Source: JALUUH01 sp964636675 (GTDB taxonomy: Bacteria > Pseudomonadota > Gammaproteobacteria > S012-40). From it: a DNA stretch of 24,241 bases. The notes under the pieces were generated by a model that did not search any database, was not told the origin of the DNA, and was given only the letters and a program-made list of their open reading frames with translations. The stretch spans positions 1 through 24,241 of the forward strand of contig CAZWUO010000031.1 in NCBI GenBank assembly GCA_964636675.1, written 5' to 3'. Below are positions 7,181 through 15,564 of the stretch, in pieces. Each line of letters starts with the position of its first letter. Position 1 is the first letter of the stretch. Made by a program: the position numbers and the translations under genes.

Positions 7181-7928
7181 AATAAAAGATTAATTTAACA
7201 CCGACCACAATAGTAATGGTCTCGTATACGATTTTTATGGCTTTATTACCTTGGGTGATGGCTAGGTGTGCACCAAGATAGCCACCGAGTAATGAGCCAG
7301 CAATCAACATGGGCAGCCAGTCCCAGGCTATGTCGCTTAATAAGCCGAGGGTAACTGCGCCAGTCGCATTCCAAAATAATCCAACGAGTACGAGGGTGTA
7401 ACTGACGGCAGTTTTGTAGTCCAATCCGAACCAACGAACTAACCATAGGGTGACGAATAGGCCGGTTCCCGAGGTGAGTGAACCGTTGAGCATGCCAATC
7501 AAAAAAAGTGTACTTCCACCAATAGCATGCCCCTTTAAGTTTCTATTGATAGGTTGCGGTTTATGGCCTAAGTTGGGTTTGAAAAAAGAATATAGGCCTA
7601 ACGAAATAGTTAGTACGCCCAATGCCATGCACGCGGTTTCATCCGGTATACTCAGAATAATATGCGCTCCGATGAAAACACCTGGCAAACCTGTGGCGAG
7701 TATGAATAGTGCAAATTTTCTTTCTAATTTTTTTTCTTTGAGATTTCTTATAGTGGCGCCAACACCTAAGAAGACACTCGCTATTTTATGTGTCGCAAGC
7801 GCAATAGTGAAAGGAAGTCCAAGAAATATGATGGCTGGAAGCTGGATGAGTCCCGCACCACCGCCGGCAAACGCAGACATGATATTGGCAATTAATGAAA
7901 TAAAAAAAAGAATAAACTGATCAATCAT
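7179..7928 (-). CDS. TSUP (TauE/SafE) family membrane permease
   Basis: A 249-residue integral membrane protein with about seven or eight hydrophobic segments, the N-terminal AFAGGGAGLIQLPA motif and its second-half counterpart GMLNGSLTSGTGLF, the duplicated pattern of the sulfite exporter TauE/SafE family. Members move sulfite, sulfonates or related organic anions across the inner membrane; the substrate here cannot be read. It starts 26 bases after slmA on the same strand and probably is transcribed with it. The stop codon lies at the edge of inverted-repeat copy 3, so its end may have been set by that insertion. Confidence 0.9.
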   Translation of the reverse strand: MIDQFILFFISLIANIMSAFAGGGAGLIQLPAIIFLGLPFTIALATHKIASVFLGVGATIRNLKEKKLERKFALFILATGLPGVFIGAHIILSIPDETACMALGVLTISLGLYSFFKPNLGHKPQPINRNLKGHAIGGSTLFLIGMLNGSLTSGTGLFVTLWLVRWFGLDYKTAVSYTLVLVGLFWNATGAVTLGLLSDIAWDWLPMLIAGSLLGGYLGAHLAITQGNKAIKIVYETITIVVGVKLIFY

Positions 7929-7954
7929 TACTGATCCGGATACTTTGGGGAAAA

Positions 7955-8551
7955 CTAAGGCTTAGTAAAAACCGCTTGTTGCAATACCTCCCACTGCTGT
8001 GACCAATGCTCGGTCGGTTTTTTAGTGAAATTGCTGCGTACAAACTGGATCATTCGACCTTCAGTGACTGCGAGTAATAAATTGGCGTGGGCATTAATGG
8101 GCGTGTTTTCTGCTAATTCGTGGTGCATGATGCCTTCGCGCAAAATTTGTTTTAATTGGGTTTCGAGTCGTTCGTAAAATTGACCTGCGCGAATCCGTAA
8201 TCTTGCATTTTCTCCGACGATGGCATCGCCGAGAAGTATGCGCGTAATTCCGGGGTTTTTTTCGGAAAAACCGAGTAGTAAGTGCAATATTTTTTCGCAC
8301 CGTATGGCGACATTTTTTTCTTCGGCTTGTATTTTGTTGCACAGTGAAAACACACTTTCTTCACTGAACTCGATAAGCGCTTCAAACATTTTAGCCTTGC
8401 TTGCAAAATGCCGATATAGTGCAGCCTCTGAAACACCAACGGCTTTAGCGAGGCTTGCAGTGGTAATCGGAATGCCTGGATTATGTTCTAATTGTCGCGC
8501 AAGTGCTTCGAGAATTTGTTGTTTGCGAGAAACTTTTTGAGTGGATGGCAA
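7955..8551 (-). CDS. slmA: Nucleoid occlusion factor SlmA (TetR family)
   Basis: Binds specific chromosomal sites and blocks FtsZ ring assembly over the nucleoid. It has the TetR helix-turn-helix (ITTASLAKAVGVSEAALYRHF) and the SlmA-specific LLLGFSEKNPGITRILLGDA segment. A TTG start at 8551 (MPSTQKVSRKQQ) is chosen because GAGGAG sits seven bases upstream and the resulting 198 residues equal the length of E. coli SlmA; the TTG at 8566 overlaps this ribosome binding site. It sits downstream of argB on the same strand, as in other gammaproteobacteria where slmA is near argB, dut and coaBC. Confidence 0.93.
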   Translation of the reverse strand: MPSTQKVSRKQQILEALARQLEHNPGIPITTASLAKAVGVSEAALYRHFASKAKMFEALIEFSEESVFSLCNKIQAEEKNVAIRCEKILHLLLGFSEKNPGITRILLGDAIVGENARLRIRAGQFYERLETQLKQILREGIMHHELAENTPINAHANLLLAVTEGRMIQFVRSNFTKKPTEHWSQQWEVLQQAVFTKP

Positions 8552-8636
8552 GCTTTTTCTCCTCAATCAAGGCGTTTAAATGAAATTTAAGCCGGAAGAG
8601 GGCGCAATGTAGATAAAATGATTACGCTCCATTTTT

Positions 8637-9530
8637 TTATGCATGAATTAATGTGCCTATACCTTTATCGGTAAATATTTCAAGTAACACGGCATGTTCT
8701 AGACGACCATCGATAATTTGCACATTGGTCACCCCATTATGTACAGCATCTAATGCGGAAGATATTTTAGGTAGCATGCCACCATAAATGGTGCCGTCAG
8801 CGATTAATTTATCTACATCCTTGGCGGTTAAACCGGTTAATAGCTTGTCATCTTTATCCAATAACCCTGGAATATTAGTCATTAAAATAAGTTTTTCGGC
8901 TTGCAAGGTAGCGGCTAATTTTCCGGCGACAAGGTCGGCATTGATATTATAAGAAGTACCTTCTTCGCCAACCCCAATGGGTGCAATAATGGGAATGAAG
9001 TCATCTTTAACCAGTTTGTTGATTAATTCGCTATTGATTCTTTCAACTTCGCCAACATGACCGAGGTCAATCATTTCGGGGGCCGCAAGTTCAGGTGATT
9101 TTTTATGTATGTTTAATTTTTTGGCGCGGATCATATTTCCATCTTTACCCGTTAAGCCGACGGCTTTTCCTCCTTGTTGATTAACCAGGCTTACAATCTC
9201 CTTATTAACCAGTCCGCCTAAAACCATTTCCACGATGTCCATGGTTTCTCCATCGGTAACCCGCATGCCTTCGATGAATTTGCTTTCTTTACCTATTCGT
9301 TTGAGTAGCTTGCCAATTTGCGGGCCACCACCATGAACCACAACGGGGTTCATTCCCACGTGTTTCATTAATACAATATCGCGCGCAAAACTTGCCTTGA
9401 GTTTTTCATCGACCATGGCATTGCCGCCATATTTCACGACGATGGTTTTTCCCTGGAAGCGCTGAATATAGGGTAGCGCTTCAATCAGAACGGTAGCAAT
9501 ATTATTGGCTTTAGATTTATTAAGTGTCAT
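8637..9530 (-). CDS. argB: Acetylglutamate kinase
   Basis: Phosphorylates N-acetyl-L-glutamate, the second step of arginine synthesis. The amino-acid kinase fold is clear: KYGGNAM, VVHGGGPQIG, the RVTDGETMDIVEMVL segment, NINADLVAG, and the C-terminal GGMLPKISSALDAV block. At 297 residues it has the longer N-terminal helix seen in arginine-sensitive hexameric forms, so feedback inhibition by arginine is plausible (inference). It lies 27 bases downstream of algC, consistent with one transcript. Confidence 0.97.
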   Translation of the reverse strand: MTLNKSKANNIATVLIEALPYIQRFQGKTIVVKYGGNAMVDEKLKASFARDIVLMKHVGMNPVVVHGGGPQIGKLLKRIGKESKFIEGMRVTDGETMDIVEMVLGGLVNKEIVSLVNQQGGKAVGLTGKDGNMIRAKKLNIHKKSPELAAPEMIDLGHVGEVERINSELINKLVKDDFIPIIAPIGVGEEGTSYNINADLVAGKLAATLQAEKLILMTNIPGLLDKDDKLLTGLTAKDVDKLIADGTIYGGMLPKISSALDAVHNGVTNVQIIDGRLEHAVLLEIFTDKGIGTLIHA

Positions 9531-9557
9531 TTGATCTTTATCTTGAATAACCTCTGA

Positions 9558-10949
9558 TTAAAAAGGCAAAATCAGTTTGGCGTCTAAGGTATTAAACAAG
9601 CGACGGAATTTATCTTGAATTTCTAACATGGTTTGTTGGTCATTGCCTTCAAACCGGATAACCAAACAAGGTGTTGTATTAGATGCCCGTACGAGTCCCC
9701 AGCCGTTGTCGAAGTCTACACGCAAGCCATCGATGGTGGTTACTTTATCATCCGGAAACGATGCAGCATTTTGTAATTTTTCCATAAACCTGAAGTGCTC
9801 TCCCTCTTGCATTTCTAGTCGTAACTCAGGCGTGTTTACCATATTAGGCAGTGAGTCTAGAATTTCATGAGCCGAGCGACCATCTTTGGCAAGGATTTCG
9901 AGCAAACGGGCGCCGGTATATAAAGCGTCATCAAAACCATACCAACGGTCTTTGAAAAAAATATGGCCACTCATTTCTCCTGCGAGTGGCGCGCCGGTTT
10001 CTTTTAGCTTGGCTTTTACTAAAGAGTGTCCCGTTTTCCACATCGTGGCTTTGCCACCGGCTTCAGTTATAGCGTTATCAAGGTTTCGTGAGCACTTTAT
10101 ATCGTAAATAATTTCAGCGCCGGGGATTCTATTGATGATATCGGTTGCGTATAAAATCATCTGTCGGTCAGGCCAGATGATTTCCCCCGATGGCGCAATG
10201 ACTCCGAGTCGATCACCATCACCATCAAATGCAAAACCCACATCGGCTTTGAGTTCTTTAACCTTTGCAATAAGTTCTTTAAGTGTATCCGGTTGGCTAG
10301 GGTCAGGATGATGGTTTGGAAAATTGCCATCAATTTCACAATACATTTCGGTAACGTCGCAACCCATCATTTTATAGAGTTTCGGCGCAAGTTCACCCGC
10401 TACGCCATTGCCGCAATCAACAACAATTTTTAATGCTTTGGTTGGTTTTACATCATCAGTAATTCTATTTAGATAATTGTCAGCAATATCTTGCTCTGAA
10501 TATTCTCCACTGCCCTTGCTGAAGTCTTGATGGATTATTCTATTTTTCAAGCCCTGAATGGTATCGCCAGAAAGCGTGACACCTGCCATGACCATCTTTA
10601 AACCATTATAGTTTGGAGGGTTATGACTGCCCGTTAACATGATGCCAGTGCCTGTTTTTAATAAAAAAGTCGAATAATAAAGTACAGGGGTAGGTGCTTG
10701 GCCTATGTTAGTGACATTAATGCCTGTAGATAAAAGACCATCAATTAGCGCTTGCAATAATTCTGGCCCGGATAATCGCCCATCACGCGCGACAGTAACA
10801 CAGGTTTGCTTTTGCCTGAGTGCTTCGCTGCCAAATGCCTGACCAACGGCATAAACAATATCCGGTGTAAGTGTTTCTTTTACAATGCCTCGAATATCAT
10901 AGGCTTTAAAAATAGAATCTGGAATATTTGCTGGACGGGAATAAGTCAT
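9558..10949 (-). CDS. algC: Phosphomannomutase/phosphoglucomutase
   Basis: Interconverts hexose 6- and 1-phosphates (mannose, glucose), feeding nucleotide sugars for exopolysaccharide and LPS. The phosphoserine loop TGSHNPP has Ser108, the same number as P. aeruginosa AlgC; the metal loop FDGDGDR and sugar-binding GEMSGHIFF are intact. The ATG at 10949 has AAGGA upstream and gives 463 residues, identical in length to P. aeruginosa AlgC. It is the short form, without the long N-terminal membrane extension some gammaproteobacteria carry. It is followed by argB. Between it and dut lie a + strand gene and gene fragments. Confidence 0.95.
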   Translation of the reverse strand: MTYSRPANIPDSIFKAYDIRGIVKETLTPDIVYAVGQAFGSEALRQKQTCVTVARDGRLSGPELLQALIDGLLSTGINVTNIGQAPTPVLYYSTFLLKTGTGIMLTGSHNPPNYNGLKMVMAGVTLSGDTIQGLKNRIIHQDFSKGSGEYSEQDIADNYLNRITDDVKPTKALKIVVDCGNGVAGELAPKLYKMMGCDVTEMYCEIDGNFPNHHPDPSQPDTLKELIAKVKELKADVGFAFDGDGDRLGVIAPSGEIIWPDRQMILYATDIINRIPGAEIIYDIKCSRNLDNAITEAGGKATMWKTGHSLVKAKLKETGAPLAGEMSGHIFFKDRWYGFDDALYTGARLLEILAKDGRSAHEILDSLPNMVNTPELRLEMQEGEHFRFMEKLQNAASFPDDKVTTIDGLRVDFDNGWGLVRASNTTPCLVIRFEGNDQQTMLEIQDKFRRLFNTLDAKLILPF

Positions 10950-11166
10950 ATGTTTCCTTACAAGGTGGGTGAATATGGGTAATGAGCGCATTATAATCTA
11001 ATAATTACGCAAGTGAAGGGTAAATATTCGATAAATAAAGGCCTATGGGTTTAGTGAGTATTCACGAGCCAAGAATGGTTGCAATTGGCCTGTTCGAATA
11101 ATCTTATTATATGATGTATCGTTAAGCCATTTTCTCAAGTTTTATGCGCAAGGAGTATGCATATTC

Positions 11167-11442
11167 GTGAAGCAGTCATTACAAAAACTATTTTCTCCCG
11201 TGTTGAGTCGGTTTGAATCAGGAGATCAAGCCTATGCGTATAAGCCTTCACATCGCATGATCTTACTGCTGATGAGCACTATGTTTTGTAGCCTTGCTAT
11301 CGCGGTATTATTTGTCGCGCAAGGGCAAGCGCTAAGCTATTTGATTCCAGTCTTTGTTTTTGGCGGCGGGGGTTTGTTAGGTTTGGTGATAGGATTTCTT
11401 GGAAATGATCGAGCAGTCGCAAAAATCTGGGGTTCGCGCTAA
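11167..11442 (+). CDS. Small conserved membrane protein, two transmembrane segments
   Basis: A 91-residue product with a soluble N-terminus (FESGDQAYAYKPSHR), two hydrophobic segments (about residues 31-52 and 58-79) and a conserved-looking end GFLGNDRAVAKIWGSR. I cannot name the family. The start is GTG at 11167 with AAGGAG 12 bases upstream, a rather long gap. Its stop overlaps the ATG of the following 22-codon frame (TAATG), which points to translational coupling with a downstream gene that is now cut short. Confidence 0.75.
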   Translation: MKQSLQKLFSPVLSRFESGDQAYAYKPSHRMILLLMSTMFCSLAIAVLFVAQGQALSYLIPVFVFGGGGLLGLVIGFLGNDRAVAKIWGSR

Positions 11443-11510
11443 TGAGCGGACGAGATAAAGCATCGCTGTATGATGACCCTATTGATTCTTATTCATCGAA
11501 AGTCGTTTAA
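11442..11510 (+). pseudogene. 22-codon frame, probably the 5' stub of a truncated gene
   Basis: The ATG at 11442 overlaps the stop of the membrane protein gene (TAATG), the usual layout of a coupled second gene, yet the frame ends after MSGRDKASLYDDPIDSYSSKVV. The start resembles the N-terminus of tRNA (cmo5U34) methyltransferase CmoA (MS...D.LY..P), but 22 residues are too few to be sure. Its tail runs antisense across the last codons of the HipA-like fragment, so the break would be at that junction. Confidence 0.3.
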
Positions 11511-11752
11511 CGGTAAGTTGTTTGATATTTCCTTTCTTAGATTTTCAGGAACTTCGTATTTTTTAGATAAAGAGTCCCATTGGCTAACAGATTCAATCAC
11601 GCGATCAATAATTTGTTGAAGATCTGTTAGTGCAAACCTTGTCATATTCTGGCCAACGGCAATAAGATCTTGGCGATTGTGCTTGCTGCGTTTGAGATTA
11701 GCTGGCATCCAATGTCTTTCTACCCATGCATTATTCGGTTTATTGAAGTTAG
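11493..11752 (-). pseudogene. HipA-like kinase, C-terminal fragment
   Basis: The open frame (ATG at 11708 but coding-like back to about 11752, directly after the dut stop) reads NNAWVERHWMPANLKR, then RQDLIAVG, then IIDRVIESVSQW and KKYEVPENLRKEI. This order (W..H.M..N.KR, +DL..VG, II..V..AV..W, GVPE.L..EI) is that of the C-terminus of HipA-family toxin kinases. Only about 85 residues remain; the N-terminal subdomain, catalytic core and any hipB antitoxin gene are absent. It begins where dut ends, so a deletion or partial acquisition joined them. An alternative is a short expressed protein starting at 11708 (71 residues). Confidence 0.55.
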
Positions 11753-12208
11753 CTAATGTCTCCCTGATGACCCAAAGCCACCTTCACCTCGGTGAGATTC
11801 GGTGTATTCGCTGACGATATCAAATTCTGCTTGGATGACAGGGACAAAGACGAGTTGTGCGATGCGTTCGCCGATCTCAACCGTGAAGTTATTTGTGCCG
11901 CGATTCCAGCATGAGACCATGAGTGGGCCTTGATAATCTGAGTCGATGAGTCCGACGAGGTTGCCGAGTACGATACCGTGTTTGTGCCCCAGTCCCGAGC
12001 GCGGCAGGATGACGGCGGCGAGGGATGGGTCTGCTATATGGATGGAAATACCGGTGGCTAACAATTGAGTTTCGCCGGGAGCAATGTCTAAGGCCGTATC
12101 TATGCACGCGCGCAAATCTAATCCGGCGGAACCAGGGGTTGCGTAATGGGGTAGTGGAAATGTGCTACCGATGCGGTCGTCGAGTATTTTAAGCTGGATT
12201 TTTTTCAT
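11753..12208 (-). CDS. dut: dUTP diphosphatase (dUTPase)
   Basis: Hydrolyses dUTP to dUMP, keeping uracil out of DNA and supplying dTMP synthesis. All five trimeric dUTPase motifs are present: PGSAGLDL, PRSGLGHKHG, GLIDSDYQG, GERIAQLVF and the C-terminal RGEGGFGSSG that closes over the active site. The start at 12208 (MKKIQLKIL) gives 151 residues, the length of E. coli Dut. It overlaps the end of coaBC by 20 bases, indicating translational coupling. The stop is followed at once by the HipA-like fragment. Confidence 0.97.
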   Translation of the reverse strand: MKKIQLKILDDRIGSTFPLPHYATPGSAGLDLRACIDTALDIAPGETQLLATGISIHIADPSLAAVILPRSGLGHKHGIVLGNLVGLIDSDYQGPLMVSCWNRGTNNFTVEIGERIAQLVFVPVIQAEFDIVSEYTESHRGEGGFGSSGRH

Positions 12209-13418
12209 AATATTTTTCGCTAATAAGTTCAATGAGTTGTTGGGCGATTTTCGTCTTCGAGGTTTTGCGTAATAGTGTATTATTTTCCTTGGTAAATACC
12301 TGTAGTGCATTATTATCACTATCAAATCCGGTATCTTGCAAGTCTCCGGTGGTACCAATCCAGTTGGCGGCAAGCATATCGACGCCCTTATTGCGCAATT
12401 TGTCGAGCGCATTTTGCTCTAGGTTTTCGGTTTCTGCGGCAAAGCCAACACAGAATGGTCGCCTGGCTTGGGCCGCGACATCTTGTAGGATGTCTTTGGT
12501 TTTGGTCATTTCTAAGCTTATATTTGCGGCACTTTTTTTGATTTTTTCGGGTGCGATGGCTACCGGTCGATAGTCTGCCACGGCTGCGGCGGAAATAAAA
12601 ATGTCGACGGTGGTTGCGTGCTGCATGACGGCTTTGTGCATGTTTTCGGCAGTGTCTATGTGGATGGTTGTAATGCCCTTGGGCGGTGTTAGATTCACCG
12701 GGCCACTAATGAGTATCACTTTGCCGCCTGCGGCTCTGGCTGCTGCGGCAAGGGCATATCCCATTTTACCCGAGCTTCTATTGGAAATGAATCGAGCCGG
12801 ATCAATGGGTTCGCGTGTGGGGCCGGCGGTGATGAGTAGGGTTTTTCCGGTTAAGTGGCCGGTGGAAAACAGCTGCGCGCAAGCCTGTACCAATTCAGTT
12901 GGCTCGAGCATTCGTCCTGGCCCGGTTTCGCCACAGGCCTGTTGGCCTTCTGCGGGGCCGGCGAATTGAATGCCTCGCGCGACTAATATTGATACGTTGT
13001 TCTGGGTTGCGGCGTTGTTCCACATGTGTTGATTCATCGCGGGCGCGAAGAGAAGTTTTCCATCGGCAGCGAGACACAGCGTGGTTAATAAATCATCGGC
13101 TAGGCCGTGTGCATGTTGTGCGAGAAAATTAGCTGTTGCGGGTGCGACCAGGATGAGATCCGCCCAGCGCGCTAGCTCAATATGCTCCATAGCGTTGCCA
13201 ACGGGGTTGTTATCACTCACCAATAAGTGCGGGTAAACAGGATGGCCACTGACCGCTTGAAGGCTTAGTGGCGTGACAAATTGTGTTGCGTTCTGGCGCA
13301 TTACGATTTTGACTTCAGCGCCCGCTGTCGTCAGTTGTCTGACTAATTCGGGGCATTTATAGGCGGCTATGCCGCCCGTGATGCCGAGTAATATTTTTTT
13401 ATGCGTTAATTCTTCCAT
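12189..13418 (-). CDS. coaBC: Bifunctional phosphopantothenoylcysteine decarboxylase / phosphopantothenate-cysteine ligase
   Basis: Two consecutive steps of coenzyme A synthesis. The N-terminal CoaC flavoprotein domain (about 1-185) has GITGGIAAYK, the catalytic His79 in MEHIELARWADL, PAMNQHMW (126-133) and the catalytic Cys162 in the ACGETGPGRM flap. The C-terminal CoaB ligase domain (about 190-400) has ITAGPTREPIDPARFISN with SSGKMG and the PEKIKK lysines. 409 residues, normal for the family. The ATG at 13418 opens directly on the conserved N-terminus. Divergent from radC and coupled to dut. Confidence 0.97.
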   Translation of the reverse strand: MEELTHKKILLGITGGIAAYKCPELVRQLTTAGAEVKIVMRQNATQFVTPLSLQAVSGHPVYPHLLVSDNNPVGNAMEHIELARWADLILVAPATANFLAQHAHGLADDLLTTLCLAADGKLLFAPAMNQHMWNNAATQNNVSILVARGIQFAGPAEGQQACGETGPGRMLEPTELVQACAQLFSTGHLTGKTLLITAGPTREPIDPARFISNRSSGKMGYALAAAARAAGGKVILISGPVNLTPPKGITTIHIDTAENMHKAVMQHATTVDIFISAAAVADYRPVAIAPEKIKKSAANISLEMTKTKDILQDVAAQARRPFCVGFAAETENLEQNALDKLRNKGVDMLAANWIGTTGDLQDTGFDSDNNALQVFTKENNTLLRKTSKTKIAQQLIELISEKYYEKNPA

Positions 13419-13533
13419 AAGTGCTGCAGTTTAACCTAGCACACCGTCAGGGCACAAATTGTGATGTACTTGGTTTTTGGATGATCTCTTTATGTTTAAT
13501 CATCGTGAAAAAAACAATAATAACAAGGGGTAA

Positions 13534-14211
13534 ATGATGGCTATTACCGATTGGCCAGCGGCAGAGAGGCCACGAGAAAAGCTATTGCACAAGGGTGCCA
13601 TGGCTTTGTCTGACGCGGAGTTATTGGCGATTTTTCTGCGTACGGGTGTTAAAGGCAAAACTGCGGTGGATTTGTCGCGGGATTTATTACTCAGTTTTGG
13701 GGGTTTACGCGACTTGCTTAAGGCGGATCAATCAGCGTTTTGTGCGGCAGATGGTCTAGGGCCTGCCAAGTTTGCTTTATTGCAAGCGGTATTAGAGATG
13801 AGTCGGCGTCATTTAGATGCGCAGCTACGCCGTGGAGACCCATTAAGTAATCCAGATAATACGCGTAACTTTTTGATTTCCAAGCTTAGGGATTATGAGT
13901 ATGAAGTTTTTGGCGTCTTGTTGTTAGATAATAGGCACCGCGTGATCCGATGGGAAGAAATCTTTCGTGGCACCATCGATGGCGCGAGTGTGCATCCACG
14001 TGAAGTGATAAAAATAGCGCTTAAAGAAAACGCTGCGGCAGTTATTTTTGCACATAATCACCCTTCAGGCGTGACCGATCCAAGTGCTAGCGATAAACAT
14101 CTTACGCAGTCCTTGATTCAGGCGCTGGGAATGCTGGATATTCGGGTGCTGGATCATTTTATTATAGGTGATGGAAAGGGCTATTCATTTGCTGAGCATG
14201 GGCTGATTTAG
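13534..14211 (+). CDS. radC: RadC family JAB/MPN-domain protein
   Basis: An N-terminal helix-hairpin-helix-like region (LSDAELLAIFLRTG, DGLGPAKF) precedes a JAMM metalloprotease-fold domain with His174 and His176 in AHNHPSG and Asp187, the expected zinc ligands. The name comes from an old DNA-repair mutant, but the biochemical role is not established. 225 residues. AAGGGG precedes the ATG at 13534; a second ATG follows immediately. In gammaproteobacteria radC commonly sits upstream of rpmB-rpmG, as here. Confidence 0.93.
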   Translation: MMAITDWPAAERPREKLLHKGAMALSDAELLAIFLRTGVKGKTAVDLSRDLLLSFGGLRDLLKADQSAFCAADGLGPAKFALLQAVLEMSRRHLDAQLRRGDPLSNPDNTRNFLISKLRDYEYEVFGVLLLDNRHRVIRWEEIFRGTIDGASVHPREVIKIALKENAAAVIFAHNHPSGVTDPSASDKHLTQSLIQALGMLDIRVLDHFIIGDGKGYSFAEHGLI

Positions 14212-14250
14212 CTTTTTCTTAGGGCGAGCGGCAGTTTTTCATCGATCCCG

Positions 14251-14279
14251 TTGAATATCACCCTTATTTCTGGTATAAA
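14251..14279 (+). promoter_or_regulatory. Sigma70-type promoter for rpmB-rpmG
   Basis: TTGAAT (14251-14256), a 17-base spacer and TATAAA (14274-14279), giving a leader of about 85 bases before rpmB. Confidence 0.7.
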
Positions 14280-14369
14280 GTGCGCCCTCACGCACAACTG
14301 CCAATGCTGCCAATATCGATATTAGGGTAGGCACGAAATAGGCGCGAAAAAGAATTTGGAGAGTTTATC

Positions 14370-14606
14370 ATGTCGAAAGTATGTCAGGTTACGGGAAAAC
14401 GCCCTATTTCAGGGAATAACGTTTCGCATGCCAATAATAAGACAAAGCGTCGTTTTTTACCGAATTTACATGACCGACGTTTTTGGGTTGAAAGTGAAAA
14501 CCGTTGGGTTAAATTAAGAGTTACTGCAAACGGTATGCGTACTATCGATAAAAAAGGTATCGATACTGTGCTTACTGATATACGTGCTCGTGGTGAGAAG
14601 ATTTAG
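14370..14606 (+). CDS. rpmB: 50S ribosomal protein L28
   Basis: Large-subunit protein of 78 residues with the family start MSKVCQVTGKRP, NVSHANNKTKRRF and the NRWVKLRVTANGMRTIDKKG block. No zinc-type CXXC pairs, so it is the zinc-free form. GGAG at 14358-14361 is eight bases before the ATG. First gene of a two-gene ribosomal operon with rpmG 12 bases downstream. Confidence 0.97.
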   Translation: MSKVCQVTGKRPISGNNVSHANNKTKRRFLPNLHDRRFWVESENRWVKLRVTANGMRTIDKKGIDTVLTDIRARGEKI

Positions 14607-14618
14607 AGGAGCAGCATT

Positions 14619-14774
14619 ATGCGTGAAAAAATACGTTTAGTATCGTCGGCCGGTACCGGTCATTTTTATACAACGACCAAAAACAAGCGAACCATGCCAG
14701 AAAAAATGGAGATTAAAAAATTTGATCCCGTTGTGCGCAAGCATGTTGCCTATAAGGAAGCAAAAATTAAGTAG
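14619..14774 (+). CDS. rpmG: 50S ribosomal protein L33
   Basis: A 51-residue large-subunit protein: MREKIRLVSSAGTGHFYTTT, then KNKRTMPEKMEIKKFDPVVRKH and a short basic tail. It lacks the two CXXC pairs of the zinc-binding paralogue. AGAGGAG lies upstream of the ATG. The stop is followed by a strong terminator, closing the rpmB-rpmG operon. Confidence 0.97.
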   Translation: MREKIRLVSSAGTGHFYTTTKNKRTMPEKMEIKKFDPVVRKHVAYKEAKIK

Positions 14775-14817
14775 CCTTTGTTTTAGGTAATAAAGCTAGC
14801 TTATTCTTAATTCTAAT

Positions 14818-14844
14818 GCCCGCTAAACAGTGGGCTTTTTTTTT
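14818..14844 (+). terminator. Rho-independent terminator after rpmG
   Basis: GCCCGCT pairs with AGTGGGC (one G-U pair) around a four-base loop, followed by nine T. Confidence 0.92.
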
Positions 14845-14994
14845 GCCGAAAAAATTTAATAATAGACGTAAAATACCTGGGTGCTAAGCGTATATGAAAG
14901 ATAATTTTCCGTTAGCAGCGATGGTGAAGAACGCGCTTACTTATGGGGGTGCTATCATGTTAGATTGTGTCAAATTTTTCGGAGATTTTATTAG

Positions 14995-15564
14995 ATGTTG
15001 AGAATATTTGCTTTTCTAGCCACAATTTTTTTTACAGTGACCAGCTATGCGCAGACAGCATCGATTAGTTTGAGCGAAAATAGTGCATTAATGCGTTATA
15101 GTTTATTGGTTGGCGGCCAGAGTTTCGGGCGTAGTGAGTCAGGAATTGGTTTTGTTTACAATGAAAATGGAGGCTACTTATTTAATGCTAGTTTTCAGGT
15201 TGTCGACGAAGTAGGTTCAAAGTTTCCAGGGCTTGACGTAGGCATTGGCGGTAAGCTTTATGGCGGTGCGATTAATAGTGAGCAATTTTCAGCGTTTGGT
15301 TTAGGGATTCAATTACGTTATTCCGTTTTTGGAATGCAGCGCGTAAACATCGGGTTTGATGGTTATTATGCGCCATCGGTTGTTGCTTGGCTTGATGCGA
15401 CCCGTTTTTGGGAGCTAGCGGGCAGGCTAGGTTACGAGTTATTGCCTCAGGCGATGGTTTTTATTGAGTATCGACAATTTGCCATGACGCGCGAGGTTGC
15501 TGGAAATGAGCAATCGTTCGATATCGATGCGGCAGGACGTTTTGGAATTCAGGTAGAGTTTTAA
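14995..15564 (+). CDS. YfaZ-family outer-membrane protein
   Basis: A 189-residue predicted small beta-barrel. The signal peptide MLRIFAFLATIFFTVTSYA is followed by alternating amphipathic strands, the GYYAPSVVAWLDATRFWELAGRLGYELLP segment typical of YfaZ-like proteins, and a C-terminal Phe (GIQVEF), the usual signature for barrel insertion by BAM. Function of the family is unknown. GGAG lies about ten bases upstream of the ATG. It appears to be a single-gene unit between the rpmG terminator and the long leader of EF-G. Confidence 0.75.
   Translation: MLRIFAFLATIFFTVTSYAQTASISLSENSALMRYSLLVGGQSFGRSESGIGFVYNENGGYLFNASFQVVDEVGSKFPGLDVGIGGKLYGGAINSEQFSAFGLGIQLRYSVFGMQRVNIGFDGYYAPSVVAWLDATRFWELAGRLGYELLPQAMVFIEYRQFAMTREVAGNEQSFDIDAAGRFGIQVEF

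Noticed and set aside
11079..11115. Possible promoter (TTGCAA ... TATTAT/TATGAT) ahead of the 91-residue membrane protein
   Set aside because: No box pair has acceptable spacing, so it is too weak to annotate.
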